Origin: Bacteroidales bacterium
Lineage (GTDB): Bacteria; Bacteroidota; Bacteroidia; Bacteroidales; P3
Length of the DNA: 6,936 nucleotides
Assembly (NCBI GenBank): GCA_031286005.1
Contig: JAITVC010000082.1
Span: 1-6,936 of the forward strand
Reading direction: 5' to 3'
In this document: piece by piece, positions 1 through 6,907 of the stretch
Layout: each line of letters starts with the position of its first letter
Numbering within the stretch: the stretch's first letter is position 1
Notes under the pieces: model-generated
What the model was told of the DNA's origin: nothing
What the model saw: only the letters and a program-made list of their open reading frames with translations
The model's database searches: none
Position numbers and translations under genes: made by a program

Positions 1-490
1 CTTCTACATGTCTGACGAGAAATCCTATGCCAACAGCATCCAATTGGAGGCCAAAACCGACATCCTCGCCGATTATTGGACGATGACACTCGCCGGACGT
101 TACAACGATTCTAAACAAACCACCAACGGCAAATTGCAAGACAAGCCCTACGTCAGCAAATGGAAATTCCTTATGGTAAACAATTTCAGAACAAACATGG
201 ACAAATGGATGCTCGATATTACGGCGCAATACAACGGCAAAGTGCGCATGCCGAACACTAACAACGCTCGTCCGGAATATTCCGAAGCCTATCCGATGCT
301 TCATGCGCAAATTACCAAACGGTTTAGATATTTTGACATCTACGCCGGTTGCGAAAATATCTTGGACAATGTGCAAAAAGACCCCATCATTGGCTACGAC
401 AATCCATTCGGCGCAGATTTCGATGCCACCGTAATATACGGCTCGTTGATGAAACGAACGTTTTATATCGGATTAAGACTTACATTATAA
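1..490 (+). CDS. TonB-dependent receptor, C-terminal fragment (5' end outside window)
   Basis: This is the C-terminal end of an outer-membrane beta-barrel receptor. The frame is open to the left edge (codons TTC TAC precede the ATG at 8), so that ATG is almost certainly internal and the true start lies outside the window. About 162 residues are visible. They alternate polar and aromatic residues as in barrel strands (for example 'YWTMTLAGRYND' and 'WMLDITAQYNGKV'). Near the end is 'RYFDIYAGCENILDNVQKDPII', which resembles the segment before the last strands in Bacteroidota TonB-dependent receptors. The protein ends 'RTFYIGLRLTL', a typical closing strand. Such receptors import metal complexes, vitamins or glycans using TonB energy. 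The plug domain, TonB box and any carboxypeptidase-like N-terminal domain are not visible, so the substrate cannot be read from this part. The following HMA gene hints at a metal-related role, which is inference only. Confidence 0.85.
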   Translation, partial: FYMSDEKSYANSIQLEAKTDILADYWTMTLAGRYNDSKQTTNGKLQDKPYVSKWKFLMVNNFRTNMDKWMLDITAQYNGKVRMPNTNNARPEYSEAYPMLHAQITKRFRYFDIYAGCENILDNVQKDPIIGYDNPFGADFDATVIYGSLMKRTFYIGLRLTL

Positions 491-496
491 ATATAT

Positions 497-560
497 GGGT
501 AAAAGGTTAAGGGTAAAAGGTAAATGCTCTTAACCATTAGCCCTTAACCTTTAACCTTAA
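497..560. repeat. G/C-skewed direct repeats and 12-bp inverted repeat in the receptor-HMA gap
   Basis: The gap after the receptor stop holds a G-rich half followed by a C-rich half. GGGTAAAAGGT occurs twice exactly (497-507 and 511-521, 14 bp apart). CTTAACC occurs at 529-535 and 543-549, with TTTAACC at 551-557. AAAGGTTAAGGG (502-513) is the exact reverse complement of CCCTTAACCTTT (541-552), so the RNA could fold into a 12-bp stem with a 27-nt loop. The sequence after the stem is A-rich rather than T-rich on the + strand, so a standard intrinsic terminator is not supported. No TAnnTTTG box was found in the gap. The hairpin could still affect mRNA stability or expression of the downstream genes. 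Confidence 0.7.
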
Positions 561-573
561 AAAAATAAATATT

Positions 574-882
574 ATGAAAAAAATCCTAACAATCCTCCTG
601 ACTCTTGCCATTGCAAGCACGGTTTTTGCACAAAGCAAAGACCAAAAAGTTACGTTCTACGTAAACTATCACTGTGAACAGTGCATCAAAAAAATCAACA
701 AAAACATTCCTTTCGAGAAAGGGGTAAAAAATCTCAAAGCCAACCTCGACGACAAAAGCCTTGTGATTACCTACAACCCCAAGCAAACAACGCCCGAGGA
801 ACTTCGCAAGGCTGTAGAAAAGTTAGATTTTGTTGTGAAAGACAGCTATGATGAAATTCAGAAACATCAAGCCAAGCATTAA
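574..882 (+). CDS. Secreted heavy-metal-associated (HMA) domain protein
   Basis: A 102-residue protein with a clear signal peptide: 'MKK', a hydrophobic core, then 'STVFA' with likely cleavage after Ala19. The mature part is one HMA-type ferredoxin-like fold of about 70 residues (roughly 24-92). The metal-binding pair is Cys34 and Cys37 in 'YHCEQC', followed by 'IKKINKNI' (helix 1), 'KGVKNLKANLDDKSLVITYNPK' (strands 2 and 3) and 'TPEELRKAVEKLDFVV' (helix 2 and last strand). The usual GMTCxxC loop is replaced by YHCEQC, but CxxC is intact. HMA proteins bind soft metals such as Cu(I), Zn or Hg; the metal here is unknown. Export places it in the periplasm, or outside, so it may pass metal to or from the neighbouring receptor. 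No Shine-Dalgarno sequence is visible; the start is preceded by an A-rich tract, as is common in Bacteroidota. The flavodiiron gene begins 10 bp after its stop, so the two are probably cotranscribed. Confidence 0.85.
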   Translation: MKKILTILLTLAIASTVFAQSKDQKVTFYVNYHCEQCIKKINKNIPFEKGVKNLKANLDDKSLVITYNPKQTTPEELRKAVEKLDFVVKDSYDEIQKHQAKH

Positions 883-892
883 AAAAACAAGT

Positions 893-2086
893 ATGCAAAC
901 GTTACAAATTAAGCCCGATATTCATTGGGCAGGCATTTTGGATTTCGACATTCGGAATTTCGACATTGTGATGGAAACCGAATTCGGTACAACGTATAAT
1001 TCTTATGTGATTAAGGCCGACAAAATCGCCATTGTTGAAACCGCCAAATTAAAATTTTGGGATACCTACTTGGAAAATCTCAAATCACTAATCAATCCTG
1101 CCGATATTGCCTACATTGTGGTTAATCACACCGAGCCCGACCATTCGGGAAGTCTCGGAAAATTACTCGAACTTGCGCCCAATGCTTGTGTTCTGGGCAG
1201 CACGAATGCTATCGCTTATGCCGAGAATATTCTTGGTCGCAAATTCAATCATCAAATTGTTAAAGATGGCGAGAGTGTTTCGTTAGGCAACAAAACCTTG
1301 CGTTTTATCGGTGCGCCGAATTTGCACTGGCCGGATTCGATTTACACGTATTTGGAAGAAGACCAAATCTTATTTACTTGCGATTCGTTTGGCGCACATT
1401 TCTGCCACGAAGCCATGTTTGATGATTTGGTTGGCAATTACGATAGTGCGTTTATTTATTACTACAACGCCATTCTGCGTCCGTTCAGTAAATTCTTTTT
1501 GAAAGCCATTGAAAAGATTCGTCCGCTGAACATTCAAACGATTTGTCCCGGACACGGCCCAATTCTCAGAAAAGATTGGAAACGCTATGTGGATATGAGC
1601 GAAAAGTTGTCGAAAGAATTTTTGGAACTGCCTCAAAAGAATAGAGTGTTTGTTGGCTATGTTTCAGCTTACGGCTATACCAAAGAAGCGGCTGAGAAAA
1701 TCGCCGAAGGCTTGAAAGCCGCCGGAAATATTGAAGTCGACCTGTGCGATTTGGAATTTACGCCACTATCCGAAATAGCGGAACGAATCGAAAAAGCCAA
1801 CGCCTATCTGTTTGGCTCGCCAACCATCAACCAAAACACATTGTTGCAGATTTACCAGTGTTTTGCTCTGATGACGCCCTTGCGTGACAAAGGTAAATTG
1901 GCAGGAACATTTGGATCGTATGGTTGGAGTGGCGAAGCTACGCAAATCATTCAAGCCAATTTGGCGGCATTAAAGTTTACTGTCTTCGACGAGAGATTAA
2001 CGTTTAAATTCCGTCCTCTCGGCGAAGTGCAAAACTTGGCTTTTGAATTTGGAAAGAAATTCGGAGAGCAGTTTTTGCAACAATAA
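893..2086 (+). CDS. fprA: FprA/ROO-type class A flavodiiron protein
   Basis: A 397-residue cytoplasmic flavodiiron protein that reduces O2 to water and/or NO to N2O. Residues 1-250 form the metallo-beta-lactamase-like diiron domain: H79-x-E81-x-D83 in 'NHTEPDHSG', H145 in 'NLHWPDS', D164 in 'TCDSFGAHF' and H221 in 'CPGHGP'. All expected iron-ligand positions are present. Residues from about 252 to the end form a flavodoxin domain, with an FMN phosphate loop 'SAYGYT' (258-263), 'GSPTIN' and 'FGSYGWSGEA'. There is no C-terminal rubredoxin or flavin reductase domain, so it is class A and must receive electrons from a separate donor, not visible here. An in-frame ATG at 848 would add 15 residues and overlap the HMA gene by 35 bp. 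The ATG at 893 is preferred because it avoids the overlap, begins the family-like 'MQTLQIKPDIHWAG', and gives ligand numbers close to those of Desulfovibrio ROO. O2 versus NO preference cannot be judged from sequence. Confidence 0.93.
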   Translation: MQTLQIKPDIHWAGILDFDIRNFDIVMETEFGTTYNSYVIKADKIAIVETAKLKFWDTYLENLKSLINPADIAYIVVNHTEPDHSGSLGKLLELAPNACVLGSTNAIAYAENILGRKFNHQIVKDGESVSLGNKTLRFIGAPNLHWPDSIYTYLEEDQILFTCDSFGAHFCHEAMFDDLVGNYDSAFIYYYNAILRPFSKFFLKAIEKIRPLNIQTICPGHGPILRKDWKRYVDMSEKLSKEFLELPQKNRVFVGYVSAYGYTKEAAEKIAEGLKAAGNIEVDLCDLEFTPLSEIAERIEKANAYLFGSPTINQNTLLQIYQCFALMTPLRDKGKLAGTFGSYGWSGEATQIIQANLAALKFTVFDERLTFKFRPLGEVQNLAFEFGKKFGEQFLQQ

Positions 2087-2088
2087 AC

Positions 2089-2124
2089 AAAACGGCGAGT
2101 TCCTAATTCAGAACTCGCCGTTTT
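2089..2124. terminator. Bidirectional intrinsic terminator between convergent fprA and purC
   Basis: AAAACGGCGAGTTC (2089-2102) pairs perfectly with GAACTCGCCGTTTT (2111-2124) around an 8-nt loop. The 14-bp stem has a GC-rich core and is followed by T residues in both directions (TTTTT on + ending at 2125; TTTTGTTTATTG reading on -). It begins 2 bp after the fprA stop and ends 19 bp before the purC stop, so it can end transcription from both sides. Confidence 0.9.
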
Positions 2125-2143
2125 TATATTTAACGGAAACGTA

Positions 2144-2851
2144 TTATTTCGTCAAGCGATTTAGAATCTCCTCGTAGGCTTCACGCACTTTACCAAGGTC
2201 GCGACGGAAGCGGTCTTTATCCAGCTTTTCGTTCGTCTCTGAATCCCACAAACGGCAGGTATCGGGGCTAATCTCATCTGCCAAAACAATCTCACCGGCG
2301 TTAGTTTTTCCAAATTCAATTTTGAAATCAACCAGCGTGATGCCCAAATTCTTGAAAAGGTCGATTAACACGTCGTTAATCTTACGAGTCATGGCATAAA
2401 TCACGTCCAATTCTTCATAAGTTGCTGCGCCGAGCGCAACAGCGTGGTCGTTGTTGATAAGCGGGTCGCCCAACTCGTCTTTCTTATAGCAAAGGTCGAT
2501 GATGATATTGCTCGGTTTCGTTCCTTCGGGAATATCCAAACGTTTGGCCATCGAACCGGCGATGATGTTGCGCACAATAACTTCCAACGGGAAAATCTTG
2601 ACCATCTTGCAAAGTTGGTCACGTTCGTTCAATTTCTCAATAAAATGCGTTTTGATACCGGCTGCATGCAACTTCTCAAAAATAATAGCCGAGATTTCGT
2701 TGTTAAGTAAGCCCTTGCTTTGGATGGTCGCTTTCTTCACGTTATTATAGGCCGTAGCATCATCTTTATAATGAATAATGATAAGGTCGGGGTCAGATGT
2801 TTTATAAACTTGCTTGGCTTTGCCCTCGTAGAGCATCTCTAATTTTTCCAT
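2144..2851 (-). CDS. purC: Phosphoribosylaminoimidazole-succinocarboxamide synthase (SAICAR synthetase)
   Basis: PurC joins aspartate to CAIR using ATP to make SAICAR in de novo IMP synthesis in the cytoplasm. The 235-residue length fits the short bacterial single-domain form. Visible hallmarks are the N-terminal nucleotide-binding segment '[12 protein letters not shown]' (7-18) with 'YKDDATAYN' (28-36), SAICAR synthetase signature 1 '[14 protein letters not shown]' (87-100), 'NNDHA' (133-137), signature 2 'LVDFKIEFG' (173-181), and '[14 protein letters not shown]' (190-203). All are intact. The ATG at 2851 is used; Met6 could be an alternative start just before the conserved 'LYEGKAK'. There is no Shine-Dalgarno sequence. 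The gene lies downstream of purL on the same strand, separated by 297 bp containing a palindromic repeat array, and has its own likely promoter about 20 bp before the start codon. It ends against the bidirectional terminator. Confidence 0.97.
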   Translation of the reverse strand: MEKLEMLYEGKAKQVYKTSDPDLIIIHYKDDATAYNNVKKATIQSKGLLNNEISAIIFEKLHAAGIKTHFIEKLNERDQLCKMVKIFPLEVIVRNIIAGSMAKRLDIPEGTKPSNIIIDLCYKKDELGDPLINNDHAVALGAATYEELDVIYAMTRKINDVLIDLFKNLGITLVDFKIEFGKTNAGEIVLADEISPDTCRLWDSETNEKLDKDRFRRDLGKVREAYEEILNRLTK

Positions 2852-2871
2852 AGTTGTGATTTTTAATTGTG

Positions 2872-2879
2872 CAAAGGTA
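2872..2879 (-). promoter_or_regulatory. Likely purC promoter -7 element (TACCTTTG)
   Basis: On the - strand the sequence TACCTTTG fits the Bacteroidota primary sigma factor -7 consensus TAnnTTTG exactly. It ends 20 nt before the purC ATG, implying a very short leader. TTTG motifs lie upstream at 2896-2899 and 2892-2895 (- strand), giving gaps of 16 and 12 nt to the -7 box. Both are shorter than the usual spacing of about 19-21 nt, so the -33 part is weak. The box sits between the repeat array and purC. Confidence 0.6.
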
Positions 2880-2921
2880 CGAAAAAAATCTCAAACAAAA
2901 AACTCGTAAGGTCAAAAACAG

Positions 2922-3145
2922 CTTTCAGAACAGTCTGAAAGTGCCTGCAAATTTTGTTAGTTTCAGAACATTCTGAAAGTCCCCCAAAGGCCATTTTGTC
3001 GGTTTCAGAGACTTCTGAAAGTCTCGTCAAGGGCATTTTGTTAGTTTCAGAGACTTCTGAAAGTTCCCCAAAGGCCATTTTGTCAGTTTCAGAAACCTCT
3101 GAAAGCCCAAAACCTGACAAAATGTCAGATTTAGAACATTCTGTT
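2922..3145. repeat. Six-copy palindromic tandem repeat array, 42-bp period, between purL and purC
   Basis: Six palindromes of the form TTTCAGA-nnnn-TCTGAAA occur here. Cores are at 2923-2940, 2961-2978, 3003-3020, 3045-3062 and 3087-3104, with a degraded sixth at 3129-3146. Start-to-start distances are 38, 42, 42, 42 and 42 bp. A typical copy is GTTTCAGAGACTTCTGAAAG; copy 2 is almost fully symmetric (TTTCAGAA-CA-TTCTGAAA). Spacers are 22 bp (18 bp for the first) and mostly related, carrying versions of AAAGGCCATTTTGT. Spacers 2 and 4 are nearly identical, so the array grew by duplication of palindrome plus spacer. The sixth copy has lost part of its symmetry and ends just before the purL stop codon. 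Possible roles are protection of the purL mRNA 3' end, attenuation between purL and purC, a protein-binding site cluster, or a neutral minisatellite. No long T-run follows the hairpins, so a simple terminator is not supported. Confidence 0.9.
3076..3124. repeat. 11-bp inverted repeat enclosing the fifth palindrome
   Basis: CATTTTGTCAG (3076-3086) and CTGACAAAATG (3114-3124) are exact reverse complements. They enclose the palindrome at 3087-3104, so a nested stem-loop or cruciform is possible. The right arm also belongs to a local palindrome, CTGACA-AAA-TGTCAG (3114-3128). The last spacer therefore carries an inverted copy of part of the previous spacer, unlike the other spacers. Confidence 0.75.
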
Positions 3146-3148
3146 CTC

Positions 3149-6100
3149 TCAGAAATCTTCCAATTTGAAATATCGCACCGCATTTTCAAAAATATCCTGC
3201 ACTTTATAGCCGTGTATATTCTTAAACAAATTACGTTCGTAACGCTCCGTATGTCCCATTTTGCCAAGAATTTGGCCATTCTTGCTGATGATGCCTTCGA
3301 TGGCGTATGATGAGCCGTTGGGATTATCCGGTGCTTCGGTCGTGATATTGCCCATGAAATCAACGTATTGGAAAGCCACTTGCCCGTTGGCAAAAAGTTT
3401 TTTCGCCATTTTTTCGCTCACCACAAATTTGCCTTCACCGTGGCTCACCGCAATCGTGTGTTCTTCGCCCAAATCAAAGTTAGATAACCAAGGCGAATTT
3501 ATTGTCGATACACGTGTTGTTACCATTTGCGAGATATGGCGGTTGATGTCGTTTCGGAATAGAGTAGGGGAGTCTTTGGTTACCATGCCCAATTTTCCGT
3601 AAGGCAAAAGTCCCGATTTGACTAAGGCTTGGAAACCGTTGCAGATGCCCAAAATCAAACCGCCTCGCTTAATGAGTTTGTGAATTTCGTTGGCAATAAG
3701 CGAATTGTTAAGAACATTCACGATGAATTTAGCGCTTCCGTCTGGTTCATCGCCCAACGAAAAACCGCCGCTGAGCGCCAAAATGTGGCATTTGCTGATG
3801 TGCTCCCGCATCTGTTCGATGGAGCGGGCAATATCTTCGCTTTTCAAGTTGCAAAATACCGTGCTCACAACCTCTGCACCGGCTTTTTCAAATGCTTTGG
3901 CGGTATCGTAGTCGCAATTCGTGCCGGGGAAAACGGGCAGGTAGGCAATCACTTTTTTTACCGCTTCGCCTTTGTAGGCAAAATCGACTATCTTCGGCAC
4001 GATTTTCATCACGGAAGCGTTGTTGTTGCCCTTGTCGGGATAGATGGCCGCGAATTTTTCGGTGTTGGCTTTGTATAATTGATCTAACGAAAGGGTTGTG
4101 CCGTTTAGGGTCAAGGATTTGTCGGCAACGGTATTTCCAAGATAGATTGCGTTTGGAAAATCCAATTTTTTTGAGGATTCGATTAATATTGAACCGTAAT
4201 CGTAATCAAATAATCCCGTATGGGCGAGGCACATTTCGACTCCGCTCAATGACCTTGCCTCGCCTTTACAATCAATCGCTGCACCGATATTATTTCCAAA
4301 CGCCATTTTCGCCAATGCCTCGCCAACACCACCGAAACCGATGGCGTATCCAGACACGATTGTGCCGTTGTAAATATTTTCCGTAGTGAAATTCCAATTC
4401 GTTTTCAGTTGCGCCGTGTCGGGCATATAGTTTGCCAAAGGCGTATGTCTGATGAGATAGAGATGATTGCCTGCGTTCTTAAATTCGGGGCTGATGACTT
4501 TTCCGGCATCAACCGTAGTTATCCCAAAGGCAATAAGCGTTGGCGGTACATTAATATCTTTGAACGTTCCGCTCATGGAATCTTTTCCGCCGATGGACGG
4601 TAAGCCAAGTTCAGCCTGCATTTTCAACGTTCCGAGCAATGCGCTTAATGGTTTGCCCCACGTGTGGCTGTCTTTGGTCATCCGTTCAAAATATTCTTGA
4701 TACGAAAACCGCATTTTTTCAAACGATGCACCAGCTGCAACAACCTTTGCGCAAGCCTCAACCACCGCATACGCCGCACCATGATAAGGGCTCCACGATG
4801 TGATGAAGGGATTGTAGCCAAACGCCATCATGCTCGCCGTGTCGGTATAGCCTTTTTGTACGGGAATTTTCTGTACGGACACCTGCGTTTCCGTGCGCTG
4901 TGTTTTTCCACCAAAGGGCATCAATACTGTAGAACGGCCAATGGTGGCGTCGAATAGTTCAATCAAACCTTTTTGCGAAACAACGTTATCATCACTAAGG
5001 TTTGTTAGGAATTGTTCTTCTATATTTGCACCTTCAACAGGTCTCGCAAAAGGATTTCGTTCGTCCACTTTGTCGATGGTTGCTTTCGCAAAATGTTTCG
5101 CACCGGCACTGTCGATAAACTCGCGCGCCATATCCACAACTAACATTCCATTATTATACATCTTGAGGCGGTTGCTATCCGTAACATCGGCCACATGCAC
5201 AACTTCGATGTTTTCTTCCAAACAGTATTGCTCAAACTCGCCTTTGCATTGTGGCTCAATAACCACTGCCATGCGCTCCTGCGATTCACTTATGGCGATT
5301 TCGGTAGAGTTTAGACCTTTGTATTTGACCGGCACACGGTCTAAGTAGATATCCAGTCCATCGGTCAATTCGCCGATTGCCACGCTCACACCGCCTGCGC
5401 CAAAGTCGTTGGATTTCTTGATGAGTTTGGTTACTTCCGGTCGGCGAAACAAGCGTTCGAGTTTGCGCTCTTCGGGCGCATTGCCTTTTTGCACTTCGCT
5501 ACTGCACAGTTCGAGGGATTGAGAGGTGTGTTCCTTGGACGAGCCTGTTGCGCCGCCAATGCCGTCTCGTCCGGTGCGACCTCCCAAAAGCAGCACAATA
5601 TCACCTTTCACAGGCGTTTCACGCCTCACATGTTCGGCTTTCACAGCGCCCACAACGGCGCCCACTTCGAGCCTTTTGGCCATATAATTGGGATGATAGA
5701 TTTCGCGAACATGCGTTGTGGCTAAGCCTATTTGATTACCATAACTGGAATATCCGGCCGCCGCTTTTGTGCTGATGATGCGTTGCGGAAGTTTGCCTTC
5801 CAATGTTTCGCTCACGGACTTGTAAATATCGCCTGCGCCGGTTACCCGCATGGCTTGATACACATAGCTGCGTCCCGACAACGGGTCGCGGATGGCGCCA
5901 CCCAAACACGTGGATGCTCCGCCAAAAGGTTCTATTTCCGTAGGGTGATTATGGGTTTCGTTTTTGAATTGCAATAACCATTTTTCGGGTTCTCCATCCA
6001 CATCAACAGTGATGAAAATGCTGCACGCATTGTTTTCTTCGCTCACTTCCATATCATCGAGCAAGCCTTTTTTGCGGAGGTAGCGTGCACCGATAGTCGC

Positions 6101-6907
6101 CATATCCATAAGGCAAATACTTTTGTCCTCACGGCCTAATTCTTTGCGCATGTTGTGATACAAATCCAACGAATTTTGCAGCTCGGCTTTCATGAACGAA
6201 TCGTCAATCGTGATATCTTCGAGTTCTGTCGTGAATGTGGTGTGGCGGCAATGGTCACTCCAATAGGTATCTAAAATGCGTAATTCCGTTTCAAACGGGT
6301 TGCGGCCTTCGGCTTTGAAATAATTGACCACTTCACGCAAATCATCGGCATTCATGGCCAAACCATTTTCACGACAATACGACTCATATTCGTTATCGGT
6401 CATGGCCGTAAATCCGTTTAATACCGGAACAGGGGCTATTTCCGCATTTTCGGCATCGTCTAAAACGGCGAGGTTCTTCTCTCGTGATTCTACGGCATTA
6501 ATGTAGTATTTCCGTATTTTCTCAACATCAGAATGGCTAATGTTTTCATCAAAAATCAGCAGTCGGGAACTTTTGATATGCACTTCTGCCGAAGGCTCTA
6601 TCAACTTCACGCAATCTACGGCCGAACTTGCTCTTTGGTCGAATTGACCGGGCAGGTATTCCACGGCGAGGTAGGTTTTGCCCTGCAAGTCGCACAAATC
6701 TGTAACGTTATCTGTAACGATTTCGCCAAACACGCTGTAACGGCTCTTTTCCAATAGTTCGGGTGTAAATCCGAACAGGTCATAAACATTCAGTAAACGT
6801 AGGCTTTTTAAATTAAGTCCGAGATTGCTGTTGAGTTCGCTTTGCAAACTTTGTGCTTCCACTTGATATTGTGGATGTTTTTCAACGTAGATACGATAAT
6901 TTTTCAA
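3149..6907 (-). CDS. purL: Phosphoribosylformylglycinamidine (FGAM) synthase, single-chain large form
   Basis: PurL converts FGAR, glutamine and ATP to FGAM in de novo purine synthesis. The 1252 residues form the complete large single-chain enzyme. Residues 1-150 are the PurS-like N-terminal domain. A linker runs to 'TYWSDHCRHTTF' (214-225). The synthetase core has 'FKNETHNHPTEIEPFGGA' (314-331), the glycine-rich 'LLGGRTGRDGIGGATGSS' (440-457) and 'GGKDSMSG' (773-780) in its second half. The C-terminal class I glutamine amidotransferase (about 985-1252) has 'PGTNCDYD', 'GGFSLGD' (1047-1053), nucleophile Cys1089 in 'GICNGFQ', and His1219 and Glu1221 in 'GHTER'. The start is TTG: an in-frame TAA lies 9 nt upstream, no ATG is available before Met169, and 'MKNYRIYVEK' is a family-like N-terminus. 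There is no Shine-Dalgarno sequence; TAACTTTT (6912-6919, - strand) only partly fits a -7 box. The stop is TGA at 3149-3151, at the edge of the repeat array. purC follows on the same strand. Confidence 0.96.
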   Translation of the reverse strand: MKNYRIYVEKHPQYQVEAQSLQSELNSNLGLNLKSLRLLNVYDLFGFTPELLEKSRYSVFGEIVTDNVTDLCDLQGKTYLAVEYLPGQFDQRASSAVDCVKLIEPSAEVHIKSSRLLIFDENISHSDVEKIRKYYINAVESREKNLAVLDDAENAEIAPVPVLNGFTAMTDNEYESYCRENGLAMNADDLREVVNYFKAEGRNPFETELRILDTYWSDHCRHTTFTTELEDITIDDSFMKAELQNSLDLYHNMRKELGREDKSICLMDMATIGARYLRKKGLLDDMEVSEENNACSIFITVDVDGEPEKWLLQFKNETHNHPTEIEPFGGASTCLGGAIRDPLSGRSYVYQAMRVTGAGDIYKSVSETLEGKLPQRIISTKAAAGYSSYGNQIGLATTHVREIYHPNYMAKRLEVGAVVGAVKAEHVRRETPVKGDIVLLLGGRTGRDGIGGATGSSKEHTSQSLELCSSEVQKGNAPEERKLERLFRRPEVTKLIKKSNDFGAGGVSVAIGELTDGLDIYLDRVPVKYKGLNSTEIAISESQERMAVVIEPQCKGEFEQYCLEENIEVVHVADVTDSNRLKMYNNGMLVVDMAREFIDSAGAKHFAKATIDKVDERNPFARPVEGANIEEQFLTNLSDDNVVSQKGLIELFDATIGRSTVLMPFGGKTQRTETQVSVQKIPVQKGYTDTASMMAFGYNPFITSWSPYHGAAYAVVEACAKVVAAGASFEKMRFSYQEYFERMTKDSHTWGKPLSALLGTLKMQAELGLPSIGGKDSMSGTFKDINVPPTLIAFGITTVDAGKVISPEFKNAGNHLYLIRHTPLANYMPDTAQLKTNWNFTTENIYNGTIVSGYAIGFGGVGEALAKMAFGNNIGAAIDCKGEARSLSGVEMCLAHTGLFDYDYGSILIESSKKLDFPNAIYLGNTVADKSLTLNGTTLSLDQLYKANTEKFAAIYPDKGNNNASVMKIVPKIVDFAYKGEAVKKVIAYLPVFPGTNCDYDTAKAFEKAGAEVVSTVFCNLKSEDIARSIEQMREHISKCHILALSGGFSLGDEPDGSAKFIVNVLNNSLIANEIHKLIKRGGLILGICNGFQALVKSGLLPYGKLGMVTKDSPTLFRNDINRHISQMVTTRVSTINSPWLSNFDLGEEHTIAVSHGEGKFVVSEKMAKKLFANGQVAFQYVDFMGNITTEAPDNPNGSSYAIEGIISKNGQILGKMGHTERYERNLFKNIHGYKVQDIFENAVRYFKLEDF

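Noticed and set aside
848..892. Upstream ATG at 848 as the flavodiiron protein start
   Set aside because: It adds 15 basic, non-family residues and overlaps the HMA gene by 35 bp. The ATG at 893 gives the expected N-terminus and lies 10 bp after the HMA stop.
2922..3104. Palindromes as intrinsic terminators of purL
   Set aside because: The stems are only 7-8 bp, AT-rich and not followed by a T-run on the - strand. Attenuation or RNA stabilisation remains possible, but a standard terminator call is not supported.
2922..3145. CRISPR array
   Set aside because: The repeated part is a short palindrome (18-20 bp) and the 22-bp intervals are related to each other instead of being unique. There are no cas genes. 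It is a tandem repeat of about 42 bp.
2863..3393. Protein-coding genes with SE-rich repeats on the - strand (2863-3393) and + strand (2954-3310)
   Set aside because: Both frames overlap the end of purL out of frame, and their repeats follow directly from a 42-bp palindromic DNA repeat. No conserved domain is visible, so they were not listed as genes.
3629..4078. Long open frames on the + strand opposite purL, such as 3629-4078 and 4893-5348
   Set aside because: They are antisense to an intact, well-conserved purL, show no recognisable domain, and are explained by the codon composition of the opposite strand.
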